DNA from: Bugulina stolonifera
Taxonomy: Eukaryota; Bryozoa; Gymnolaemata; Cheilostomatida; Bugulidae
NCBI GenBank assembly: GCA_935421135.1
Contig: OW285189.1
Span: 13,103,072-13,167,071 of the forward strand
Length of the DNA: 64,000 nt
Direction of reading: 5' to 3'
Shown: positions 21,901 through 32,600 of the stretch, piece by piece
How the letters are laid out: every line of letters starts with the position of its first letter
How positions within the stretch are numbered: the stretch's first letter is position 1
Notes under the pieces: generated by a model
What the model was told of the DNA's origin: nothing
Database searches by the model: none
The model's input: the letters and a program-made list of their open reading frames with translations, nothing else
Translations under genes and position numbers: made by a program

Positions 21901-22309
21901 AATATACAACCTTGTGTTTTGCTATACCTGTATCCTTCGTGAGAACACTCTCTCTGTCTAACTTAACTCGAGTGAAAGCTAATATTGGCAAGATACAAGT
22001 CCAGAAATAGGGCAAACAATGTAGGTAAAATACCTCTTAGTATATTATATGTGTTGCAACATCGTACTCATAAATTATTGCAGTCTTTGCATAATATTCT
22101 AGTAGACATTGAGATTTAAATTATCAACTTTTATTTACAGCAGTAATTCTGCGTACCAGGAAGGTAAAGAGGTTGTCTTGGAAGTTAGAGATCATGAGAT
22201 GACAGCAAGATTTATGGGATATGATAAAGATATGACATTATTAGAAGCTGATGCAAGGCTAGTTGCATCTTTAGACAAAAGTAAGCCAAAGAAAAAGCAT
22301 ATTTTATAA
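15962..22309 (+). CDS. MRPS28: Mitochondrial small-subunit ribosomal protein bS1m (S28)
   Basis: Three exons: 15962-16204, 21586-21809 and 22141-22309, giving 211 residues (human 187). MRPS28 is the S1-related protein of the mitochondrial small ribosomal subunit. Exon 1 is basic and poor in acidic residues at its start, like a mitochondrial targeting peptide. Exon 2 holds the family core: FAELYRESPNVRLGDF, LVIGKIVTRVNEEIYIDYGGKFNC (an S1-like fold). Exon 3 has EVRDHEMTARFMGYDKDMTLLEADARL and a lysine-rich tail. The start at 15962 opens MAALTTKC; an in-frame ATG lies upstream at 15929. Intron 1 is 5.4 kb and holds a SINE and hairpins; intron 2 is 331 bp and ends in a tandem CAGCAG acceptor. 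No break in the frame was found. Confidence 0.94.
16596..16636. repeat. 18 bp hairpin in MRPS28 intron 1
   Basis: AGAATGAGAATGGCATCA (16596-16613) pairs with TGATGCCATTCCCATTCT (16619-16636) with one mismatch around a 5-base loop. Confidence 0.75.
16780..17205 (+). mobile_element. tRNA-derived SINE, better preserved copy
   Basis: It starts TGTCAGGGTGGCGCAGTTGG, which contains an RNA polymerase III box A, followed by a box B-like GTTGTGAGTTCAAACCC about 45 bases on. The body matches the copy at 7235-7516. The 3' end carries a simple repeat CAAAATACAAAATACAAATA, typical of SINE tails. It lies in MRPS28 intron 1, sense orientation. A clear target duplication was not found. Confidence 0.78.
17206..21585. 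other. Remainder of MRPS28 intron 1
   Basis: About 4.4 kb of AT-rich intron. Short open frames are present on both strands, but none shows family motifs, consistent codon use or splice borders. No repeat family could be named. Confidence 0.4.
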
Positions 22310-22411
22310 TCACTAAAAATGTATATGTACTGCAAGCGAGAAATTTTGTTATCGTATGAATATTAAGTTGTGTGATTGCTAATATTTTGGTACATTATTT
22401 AAAAATCAAAA

Positions 22412-22417
22412 AATAAA
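22412..22417 (+). promoter_or_regulatory. Candidate polyadenylation signal of MRPS28
   Basis: AATAAA about 100 bases after the stop codon. A second AATAAA lies near 22556. Confidence 0.4.
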
Positions 22418-22574
22418 TAGTATAGTGTTGGTAAAACTATTTGGTGTTAGCTGAATAATAAGTTGGTGTCAGATATTGTAGGGTATGTAGGTTAGCGAAA
22501 ACCGCGAATTTCACATCTCGCTGAAAAATCACAATGTACAATACTTATATTTTACAATAAATAACGTGGATATG

Positions 22575-22904
22575 TTAATTTAATGAAGGACATCTTATTG
22601 TTACATCTACATTGCAAGATACCATACAGCTTCGCATGCTCTCATGCTCTCCACTGACGTAACAGGAAATGCATACAGACATACAGGTCTGGTGAGCCTC
22701 GCGTTTCTTCCTTAATTTCCGTTGCAGCAGAGGCTCTTTTTTATTGTGGATTAAATGCGTCAATACTTTATTCATTAAATTTACATTTGGTATCCTTTTG
22801 CCACTTCTCAATACTGATTGCTTCATTCCGACGTTATACTCGCCGTCTTTTGCTAGTGTTGATGTCCCGTTGTAAGGCATTGCCAAAGCTATCTGCGATA
22901 TGTT
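22575..22904 (-). CDS. Possible exon of an unknown minus-strand gene
   Basis: On the minus strand an open frame runs from a possible splice acceptor (TTTATTTAG, exon base 22904) or from the ATG at 22886 to a stop at 22575. The first 70 residues look protein-like: polar, with a basic helix LLQRKLRKKREAHQ; the rest is Cys-rich and less convincing. A possible donor (CTGTATGTC) lies after EAHQT, so the coding part may end there. It converges with MRPS28. I do not recognise a family. Confidence 0.25.
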   Translation of the reverse strand, partial: NISQIALAMPYNGTSTLAKDGEYNVGMKQSVLRSGKRIPNVNLMNKVLTHLIHNKKEPLLQRKLRKKREAHQTCMSVCISCYVSGEHESMRSCMVSCNVDVTIRCPSLN

Positions 22905-23740
22905 CTAAATAAAATACAGCAAGGTAAATTAACATAGTGGCCATCTTCAGCTCCATTTAGGCCAATAAGAAATCACTGAATACCCAATGCTCAGTCTACT
23001 AGGGCTACACTGAATACCTGGAAGCAAAAATGTTGGTAATTGTTCTAAGGGATTCTGTGGGATAACTTTGCAAAATTATGGATATATTCATTAATTACAC
23101 GATGAGCAATACTACTAGTCTAGAAGGAACTTGACATGATAAACCACCAGTATGTGATTTAATAGAATTATAAGCCGTCATTAATCTTCATATAATCTAC
23201 TAGGTTGAGACTGTTGGCAAGAGCATAGTAAGGACCATGTTTACTCCATGTTCATGGGTAGTAAAACTTGACTAATACTATTCTATAAAATTTAGTTTGT
23301 GGACCTGATTAAGCGATCCATGAACTACGTGTAAATTAGATGATGTTGATTCGAACCATTGTCCATCAATGCTTGCACCTGCAGGTCGGATGTGTTTTTG
23401 TTGGAGCAAACTGCATAATCTTTAAATTTAGTCAATATAATGTAATGGTAAACATGGCCATATTTTGCCATTATCTCCCATAGAATACTTTGAAAAAGCA
23501 GTAGTTACTATTGCAAGCCTTCACATTCTCCTAAGTAGACTCTGGTGTCAAAACATGTTAATTCACCTCAAATATAGCAAACATCCAGTCATCAAAGTGA
23601 TTAAGTAAGAAATTACTAGACAAAAACATCAAATAAGTACAATAATAACTATATAGTGTGTGTACAGGCATTTTAAATCATCACTTATGGGTTAAATTTT
23701 TACATGAAAATAGTACTGCATAGGTATAGTTTTTCATGGA
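22905..23740. other. Gene-free stretch
   Basis: AT-rich intergenic DNA. No exon, repeat family or RNA gene is visible. Confidence 0.4.
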
Positions 23741-24284
23741 ACAATTGGTTTGTGTACAATGTTATGCAAATATGTTATTACCAAAGATATAACTTTTGGA
23801 TTTGAACAATTCAATCTTTGATGAATACTAAAACAGCAGCATCAAATGCTCACCAATGAAAATACTATACCTATGTTTACACTATAGGTATTTGCAAGAG
23901 TATTGAAACACTATTTACACTGACTTATCCTTATTATGTGAAAAGAAATTTATGATACATACATACATACATACATACATACATACATACATACATACAT
24001 ACATACATACATACATACATACATACATACATACATACATACGTACAATTGGTTTGTGTACAATATTATACAAATATGTTATTACCAAAGATATAACTTT
24101 TGGATTTGAACAATTCAATCTTTGATGAATACTAAAACAGCAGCATCAAATGCCCACCAATGAAAATACTATTCCTATATCTACACTAATAGGTATTTGC
24201 AAGAGTATCGCAAAACTATTAACACTGAATTATCATTATTATGTGAAAAAATTTATGGTACATACATACGTACGTACGTACGTA
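23741..24284. repeat. 304 bp direct duplication carrying tetranucleotide microsatellites
   Basis: The segment from 23741 (ACAATTGGTTTGTGTACAAT) recurs from 24045, offset 304 bp, with about nine in ten bases identical over some 215 bp. Each copy ends in a microsatellite: (CATA)n at 23955-24042 after the first, and a short ACATACGTACGT run at 24261-24284 after the second. Confidence 0.88.
23955..24042. repeat. (CATA)n microsatellite
   Basis: About 22 uninterrupted CATA units between the two copies of the 304 bp duplication. Confidence 0.97.
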
Positions 24285-24680
24285 TTTTGTGAAGAATAAT
24301 GAATGATCTGAAGTAACAAAGATGCATACATACCTTTGTTGATAAAAGACAGATTAAAGTACACAGTAAACACTTCATTATTCTGAACTTCTGTCTAGTG
24401 CAATTCCATGATATGTATATAATAATAAATTATAATAAATATGCACACTTGAAGACTTCCTGTCTTCCCACTGCTTATCAATCAACAATGGTAGCTCGCA
24501 CCTCCTTCTCATCATTTTATATGTACCCAACATAGACAAGTAATTTGCATAGTTATGTTGTGACGTCACCCGTCTGCTGTAACCAAGATGCACCAGCCCA
24601 CGCACACTAACATAGTTTGATATACAGCGTAATGTATATAGAAGTGTCATACTTACCATGTAATTATTGCACGTGAGCGA

Positions 24681-25017
24681 ATGTTTTATCGTTCTGCTTT
24701 GCGAAAATACTTATTGGAACAGTTGGTAGAATGTAGTTGGGCGTCTTCGGAAGTGACACATAATCAACGATCAATGGGATGGCAAATTGGTCTATTACAT
24801 TATGTCTACAAACGACCCTCTACAAACAATGTCGATGCAAGAGACCCGAAGTAATGTGCATTACGTTACATTGAACAAGTCAAATTCACATGATATAGAT
24901 TACAAATCATGTAGTTCTGTTGAGGTGAAGCTATTATTGAAGCAGTTTGACGCTCCAGACAGACAGTTGCTTGCAGCTATACTGTTGGCCACTAAGCATA
25001 ATGTGGCCTTACTATAA
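24681..25017 (+). CDS. Two small overlapping open frames of unknown nature
   Basis: Frame one starts at ATG 24681 and ends at 24854 (57 residues, MFYRSALRKYLLEQLVECSW...). Frame two starts at ATG 24802 and ends at 25017 (71 residues, MSTNDPLQTMSMQ... to LLLKQFDAPDRQLLAAILL). They overlap by about 50 bases in different frames, and the local G+C is a little higher than around them. They could be a small intronless gene with a frame break, a 5' exon, or chance. No family is recognised. Confidence 0.2.
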
Positions 25018-28000
25018 TATGTAGGCCTATATTATTCCAGTCACACTTAGCTGTGTGGGTAGAGTTCATAAGCTCAACAAGCTGAACTTTGAACCCGTTG
25101 CACAGTTAAGTTATCATCTAGTAAAACCACATGGTGGTTAGCGGTTACCACAATGGGCCACGTAGTAATTAGAAAGCGTTGATGCTCAACATGACCATAC
25201 TACCTGTTGATTTGCCCTAGGCACTGAATTTTCCTTATGCTATAATAGTTGGATACATAACATAAGGTAGCTTTAGGATAACTCAACTTACAGTGTAATT
25301 ATGCATTTCCTGTTGAACCTCCGCCAATGTTTTATGTGTGGGACGTGTCTTATTAAGGATTTTGTTTGTTGTTCAAACTAATAATAGTCTGACGGACAGG
25401 TAGACGTTACTATATTTCACCTTGTGCGAGAGTCACCTTGTGGCCGTGACTCTCACCAGAACAAAGGTATTATTAGCAGCTAGACTGCTATTATTTATTT
25501 TTAGCAAGTATTTGTAAAAATGCAGTGGGGCTTTTCTGAGTCTTCTATCTCATCAGCCAACATATCACAGGCAAAATTGTCTAATCTAAATTTTTTTGCA
25601 AACTCAGTAACTTTTTACTACTTACAAAGCTTGTTCGACTTTTTCTCGAGCTTACTTAATTGGCTGCTCATGTGGACAGGGATTCAGAGCAGATTAACGT
25701 GCCTCTAAAAGCCACACTCGAAAGCATTGAATGGGGTCATCTTTATCTCAGCTCTAAACACACTATGGGGATATGGGCTGAAAGTTCTATATACATGTAT
25801 GTTGCCATTATCTGAGTGATTTGCCAACCAGTCATTCAACAGTGAGTCTGATTATATGGGACTTATCAACTGATATTTGACCAATAGACATAGCCTATCC
25901 CATATCCTTGTAGATTGAGTTGAGTCTTTGTATGTAGACTTGATCAATCAATGTTTCTACAGCACTGTGACTTAGCACATAATTGGATTCCAAAAGAAGC
26001 TCCATGGAATCTAATGCAGCTTAGAGCCGCCCTCCAAAATGGCTCTAAGTGTAAATGAAAATCGGATGATCAAATTTCAATTCTCAGCAGGGCTGAACCT
26101 TTCTCTTAGCACCATCGTCTCAAAAGAGGCTTATAGATTGATAAATTGGCATAGGTTGATGTTTTCCAACCTGATGTACAAATTTGTCATTGATTTAGAA
26201 TTGAATGAAGTAATTTACATAAAGTTATAAATGGTTTCTCAGTTGGCAGTGGTATCAGCAGTTTCAAATTCCAGTATTTCTCTTTGGTACCATGTCCGGC
26301 CGTGAAATATTTTGCAGTGTAGGGGAAAAATTTTTCAACTGGCTATATAATTTGCTCTTATGCCGAGTCACATAGATTTTATCAAAGTGGAATATTCGGG
26401 AGCTTGCGCAATCATACTGGCCTCTACCTCAAGGACGGCTTAGAAACGCACTGTATTGCAAACGGTTGCAATATAGGCTAGTTAACTTAGCAAAAGCACT
26501 GCTCAAAAAGTAACACTTTTTACACAAACTTTGCACCATTTTAAACTTGTAAACTGGTAAATAGCCAGGTTTGTTCACACACTTTCAGTTTTGAATTAGC
26601 TCCTTGAATAAGGCGTTTGATTCTATGGCAATATTAAGAATACAGAAAAATTCCTTTCATTGTCATCTGATATTTTTGTATACCCCTCTCCTCTACTGCA
26701 CGCTCTTTCCACCCAAACTTTGAATCTCCCTCATTTTATCTGGTTCCCTGCACGGTTCTGCTTTAATTTTAGTTTAAGTTTATCTTAGATGGGCCACTGA
26801 TGTTTTGCAATGTAATATTACCATATGCTGCACAAATGCATAAAATTTCACACTTTTAGAAAAATATATTATCAGAATGTAGACAACTTTGACAAATAGA
26901 TTGAAATTATAATATTCTGTTTATGACCCTTTGACAATATAGGAATAAATTAATGCCTTTTCCGCATTTTTATATGTTGCTCATTCTGTAATATTGTTGA
27001 AATGTTATTTGAAAATTTCTTCTAACTTGTTGCATCAGGACGCTTTAAAATCACAAACACTTGCACTTGATATTACAAAAAGACTGGTCCTTTTATAAAT
27101 CTCATATTAGTCTTCGTTTGGTCACCTTTTGTTAATTATATAATTTCAATCCTGGACACTTTGTAAGATATATGTATTCTGTTAGAGATGGTATGCGCCA
27201 TGTGGTGCCAAGTTCACCAAGAACAAAAGTATTAATCATTTCTTATGCATGTATGGCGGAGATTTCTATATACATGTGCTGGCGTACCTTTGCAACTCAG
27301 ACAGAGATATAATTAATGATGGTAATAATTATTTGGTTTGAAAGTACTTTAGTGACAAAAAATATTGCTTAAACCTTCCATACTAATTAATTACTGCTCA
27401 GTGTGCAGGATGGTTACTTATCTCTGGACATGGTGCCACCATTCATGACTTCTTTCGTAATGATATACATTTTTTGTAAGGGTTTCTGGCAGACATATTA
27501 TTTTCAGAAGTCTGTGCGCTGTGCTATGAAGGAAAATTTGCCATAGAAATATAATTGGAACAATGTGGTATCATATATATTTTACACATAGCATGGGCTA
27601 CATGTAGTATAATACAATTAACTCAATTACTGTAACCTATATGAAAACCACTGGCATTGTCTGGTAGTAGAAATTGTATAATCTCTGGTTGTTTGGAAAA
27701 TAATAATGTTGTCTATTGGATAGTCCAAAGTCCAATGTGGTTAGTCCCTATTACCCTTTAGCTCACCAGTCTGAATAATTCCGTCTTTTTGCAAGTTTAA
27801 ATTAATGCGCCAACTGGCCATGACCAGATGGGTGGTTAATGAACTTCTTTTCATAGAACTTTTAAATCCCAACTCATTAATTAGTCTGACAGCAAAAGAT
27901 GGTTTAGTGGTGAGACAAAACAATAGTGATTATGCAGGATTAAACATGTGGCCGACTTAGAACAACCAGACTCTGCCCCCAAGATTTGGTGCATACAGGT

Positions 28001-28185
28001 ACCAGTGATCTATTTTACAGTTTATACCACCATCAACTCTGCACTAGTCTTGGAAACTTGCTGGAAACAAGACGCCAAGTGCTTTTGAATGGCCATTAGA
28101 ATAATAAATTTCATAATTTTATGTCAAGTTTGAAATTGAAGATAATAATGAAATATTGCTAATCATTAGGGTTAATTATAAGGGT
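25018..28185. other. Gene-free stretch of about 3 kb
   Basis: Several open frames of about 60 codons occur on both strands (for example near 25520, 26039 and 27741 minus). None shows a motif, a splice context or a match I can name. I see no gene or repeat family. Confidence 0.4.
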
Positions 28186-28240
28186 ATAAATTTTTGCCCA
28201 ATCCCCTTGGTTGTAATCAAGTGAATTGGGCAAAATTTAT
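28186..28240. repeat. 16 bp hairpin with one bulge
   Basis: ATAAATTTTTGCCCAAT (28186-28202) pairs with ATTGGGCAAAATTTAT (28225-28240) with a single bulged T, around a 22-base loop. Confidence 0.75.
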
Positions 28241-28406
28241 GCTGCTGTAATCTACCCTTGGAAGCTTAAATACAAATGGATTAAAACTTCCCTGTGAAGA
28301 TTAATTCCAAAGATCAAAAAACCTGCATATAACTTCTTATAGCCAAGAAAATGCCTGACAATACATGAAAAGTTTCTGCTGCTTCAAATAGGGAGGATTG
28401 AGGCAC

Positions 28407-28507
28407 TTGGGGGAACTACCCATGCAACCAAGCGGGGGAACTACCCATGCAACCAAGTGAGTGAACTACCTATGGAACCAAGTGGGGGGACCTACCTATG
28501 TAACTAA
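28407..28507. repeat. 25-26 bp tandem repeat, four copies
   Basis: The unit GGGGGAACTACCCATGCAAC plus CAAG is repeated four times with growing divergence from left to right. Confidence 0.88.
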
Positions 28508-29626
28508 AATGTTCAGTCGAACCTCAATAAATAGTTAAATACTGTACAAAAATACTGTTTCACTTGTTCTACAAAGTGGAAATATCACTATTACTCTTAT
28601 ATACAAATATATACTAATTATTTTTTGAATCAATAGACAGCTGATCTTAGCTGATTGAGCAGTTGCCTCGTGCTGAACAGACATGCTTAGTCATTGAGAT
28701 GTGGTTTCTAATATCAGACACAAGAAATATCTCATTTACACCACATGCAGTGTTCCGAGTGAAATTCTTTAGTAACTGGTGTTATGGAACACTGTTGCTT
28801 TGCCCATTGGGGATTATATTTGTTGGATTACTTAGTTTTTATGCTAGAAGCCATAGATTTAGTAAATATTATGGAGGAAATGGGTTTATCAAAGTGGGCA
28901 CAGGGTTTCAAAATCTGGAGACTTGGCAAACAAGTAAGAACTAGTATATCTTATCTACTAGGATATGGTAACAAAGGAACCTCAATACATCTAGCAAAGG
29001 TTGATAATGCAAGTTTTATTTCTTTGCTCTGAAACTAAACCATTCAGCCATTGGCTATACAAAGATGAGAAAAGTTGAAATGAAATTGTAAACGTAGACT
29101 TTGTTCATCAACTTTGAGGTAAAAAGGTAGAGGCCAAAACAAATAGGACAATTATTATACTGGTGAAAAATATATATGATTTAGCGCAATACCAATTATT
29201 GCCAATACAAGTTAATAACTTAAACCAAGTAAATGAATATGCAGGTAAATATTCTGCCCAATAAAATAATGTTTGCATTGGTTTCCAGCTGTATGGAGTA
29301 CTATTCCACACAGTGACTACGAACTATTAAATTGGAATACAACATTTATAACAACTCTCATCCTCAGAATTACTAAAACACAATCTACTGCAAAATATCA
29401 CTACGCCTAACATAAAAAATATAAGATTATCATGAGGAATAGAACGATTACAGTATATGAACCAAAGGAAGTGAGGTTTAGAAACGATATGCCTAGTCAA
29501 CTAATGGACATTCCATAACATAATGTGTAACAGTAGCTAAAATGTTTCATGAATACTTTAGATTGGTTGATGTGGCTTGTTCAACTGTCATTGACCAGTA
29601 GCTGAACCAGTCTAACTTTGCACAAC
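28508..29626. other. Downstream region of PKG, no gene
   Basis: This lies past the PKG stop codon on the minus strand and probably includes its 3' untranslated region. A 93-codon plus-strand frame at 28663-28944 has no ATG start and no recognisable motif. I do not call it a gene. Confidence 0.4.
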
Positions 29627-32600
29627 TTAAAAATCTTCATCCCAACCAGATAGCTCATCTGGAGGAGGCTCAATCTCATCAGGATAATGGTCAAAATTCC
29701 TAGAATCTGTAGCGGCAGCCACTGTTCGCTTAAATGGCGGAGTAAGGTTAAACTCCCTTAGGCCTTCCCAGTCAAATCCTTGAAACCATCTACAAAAATT
29801 AATGTTAGAACAAATTAGGCTATAACTTACGGCTAGTCGATCTATTATTTGAATATTTGGGTACAATCTCAAAATGCGTTTAGTTTATCTTATAGAAACA
29901 CAGGAAATTCACATACTTGTGTTTTCTAATATCCAGAAGACCATTCTTCTGGTAGCCTAGTCGATCAGATGGATTCTCTCTACATAGTTTTTTAATCAGA
30001 GATTGAGCGTTACGGTTGACTTTCTTGGGAAACTCCAAAGCGTCGATGCCTTTCAGAATTATATTATACGTTCTCATCGGGTCAGATGCAGTAAATGGTG
30101 GTCTACAGATATACAATCGGGTTCAGCAACAGATTTTTATGTATGCTTCCATAATAATTATAGATACATAGTACACATTACTGTACATGTACATCAAAAT
30201 CACTCGTGGATTAACTAATAAAATATGCAAGATTAAAGCAAAATATATGTTAATAATAATAGTCTTGAGTAAAAAATTTTGAATTAATGCGGAATCTTTA
30301 TTAAGGGAGGAAAATCTATTTGTTTTGCCAATCATCTGTGCTTTCCTATTTCATATGTTGCATAGACAAGAGAGAACAACAATTCAGTTGATAGACAAAT
30401 CAATTTTAATGGCACTCTATTTATTCAGTCAACTGCAATGTTGTTGAATAACATACTCTGAACAACAACGTTAATGTAGTAACAACAATCAATATTTTGT
30501 AGGTACTTCTAAAATTCCAATCTGTAGGACCCCTTTGTCCAAATTGGCATGTTGCCATGGTAACTAAAAACAAATAATTTTCCTATGCAATCATGTGATC
30601 TATGTATTTTGTAATAGGCATATAACCCACAATCTTAAACTAAATTTAAATTTTATGTTAAAAATATGTTTTGACCTGTATCAAACCGGAGTTGATTCAG
30701 CTAGTTCATCAGTATTTTCTTTTAGCATTGTGTATTATCATCGTCTAGCAGACATACTGATTCATTAGACTGAGTGGAAGATATGCATGATGATGAGAAT
30801 TTCTGTGTCTAGACCAAAATTTGCCATGCCATTTTCAGTGTGTCACTCCTAATGCAACCAAGACTTGAAGACACGACAATTTATTCAACTTTTGTTCTAA
30901 ATAACCCCAACCATTAAAAACAATGAAAATTATTAATTTCCAACTTACACTCCAGTGGTCAACTCGTATATTAGAATACCAAGAGCCCAAATGTCGACTG
31001 CATTATCATGTCCTTTGTTGAGAATGATCTCAGGTGCTACATATTCCGGGGTGCCACAGAACGTCCATGTTTTTCTTCCTTTAGGTATATGCTTTGCAAA
31101 CCCGAAATCAACCTGCCAACAGAACCAATGTAGTGTTAGCCACAAAATAACAATCCTCAGGATAGGACTCCATATCAAATATAATATAACATATCGAATG
31201 TAGTTTGTCGACGGAAAACTCATGTTATGCCCTGTTATCAGCATTCTTGTCTTTTGGCACCAGGAAGTTCGGAAGAACGAGTGGTAAATCGACACACTGC
31301 ACACAATGCATTGCACTCAGCTCTTAGGCCTAATTTTGTGCCATCATTGTGGGAAATATATCACAAAAATAAATAGTCTAATCAGTCTACATCCATTAGA
31401 AAAAATGCAACATTCCTTAGATACGAATGTTAGTAACTGAGAATATTGATAGCCCACGTTTCGACCTTAACATGGCATTGACTTTTCCATTCAATTAAAA
31501 GTATAATAGGATGTGATACTGTAGCATATGTACTCGGCAATGAATATAATGTATACATTTGTACAATGAGATAAATAGGCCTGCATATTGCCAATTTACA
31601 GTTTTATATATTTTAATTTACCAGTTTTACATAGCCTCTTTCGGTGACTAGTAAGTTCTCTGGCTTCAGATCCCTGTACACTATACCCTTTGAATGCAGG
31701 TATTGGAATGCTTCCAGCACACAAGCCACACAAAACTTAGCTGTGGAGTCTTCAAAGTTGCCTCTAAAAACATGAAACAATTTGAAATGGAAATTCTCGG
31801 AACTCAATTGTTTGCAGATGGATACAGTCAATCCCAGGATAAATTCATTCCCTCTAGCTGAGTTTGAAAAATCTTACAATCTACATGAGGAGGTTGTTGC
31901 ATCACTGCACAAATCAAACTATTTCATGGCAAATATTTCCGATCATGACAATGCTTCCAAGTACAATGACGCGTACAATGTACTGCAATACCTTGAAGTA
32001 GACATAGTTTTGAATTTAGGAAAGATAATGAAGCAATCTCAGAAAATACTTCTGGGGGGGGGGGAGGGCAATTAACCCGGTCAGTATGAACCTATGCTGA
32101 TAGTCATCAGTACATGCATTAAATTTCTTCTTGCATGCCTTGCAATGCTATTCTCAAAAACAGGTTATACTATGATTCCTGAGCTCAGAGTTGCACATGG
32201 TATCAGCAGGTTCCACAAAGGATATGTTTATAAAAATAGTCATCTCATTATTAACTTGCGTAATTATACATGGTAGAATCTAATGCTATATAATGCTAAT
32301 GCTATATAATATTCATGACCAAGCTAGCACATGGGGGATGACTCTCTAACATCAAGGACATAAGCAGATAGCCAAATCTCTTACTTGTCTCTTAGTATTG
32401 ACCACAGCTCTCCACCTAGGCATACTTCCATTAGCATATATACAAACTTCCTATCCTTGAATGTCCTGTGCAACCTGAGAACATCAATAAACAATGCTTA
32501 TTACACCTCATTACACATTTTTAACGAAAACGTTGATTTTCAAAGCATTTTTGGACACATCTGGCTGTGATTTATCTGGGTTTTGCAATGTAAGATTTTA

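Noticed and set aside
27741..27923. 60-codon minus-strand frame
   Set aside because: No motif, no borders and isolated in a gene-free interval.
32041..32070. Regulatory or G-quadruplex element at a run of G
   Set aside because: A single G10 run followed by GGG inside a PKG intron. A four-tract arrangement is absent.
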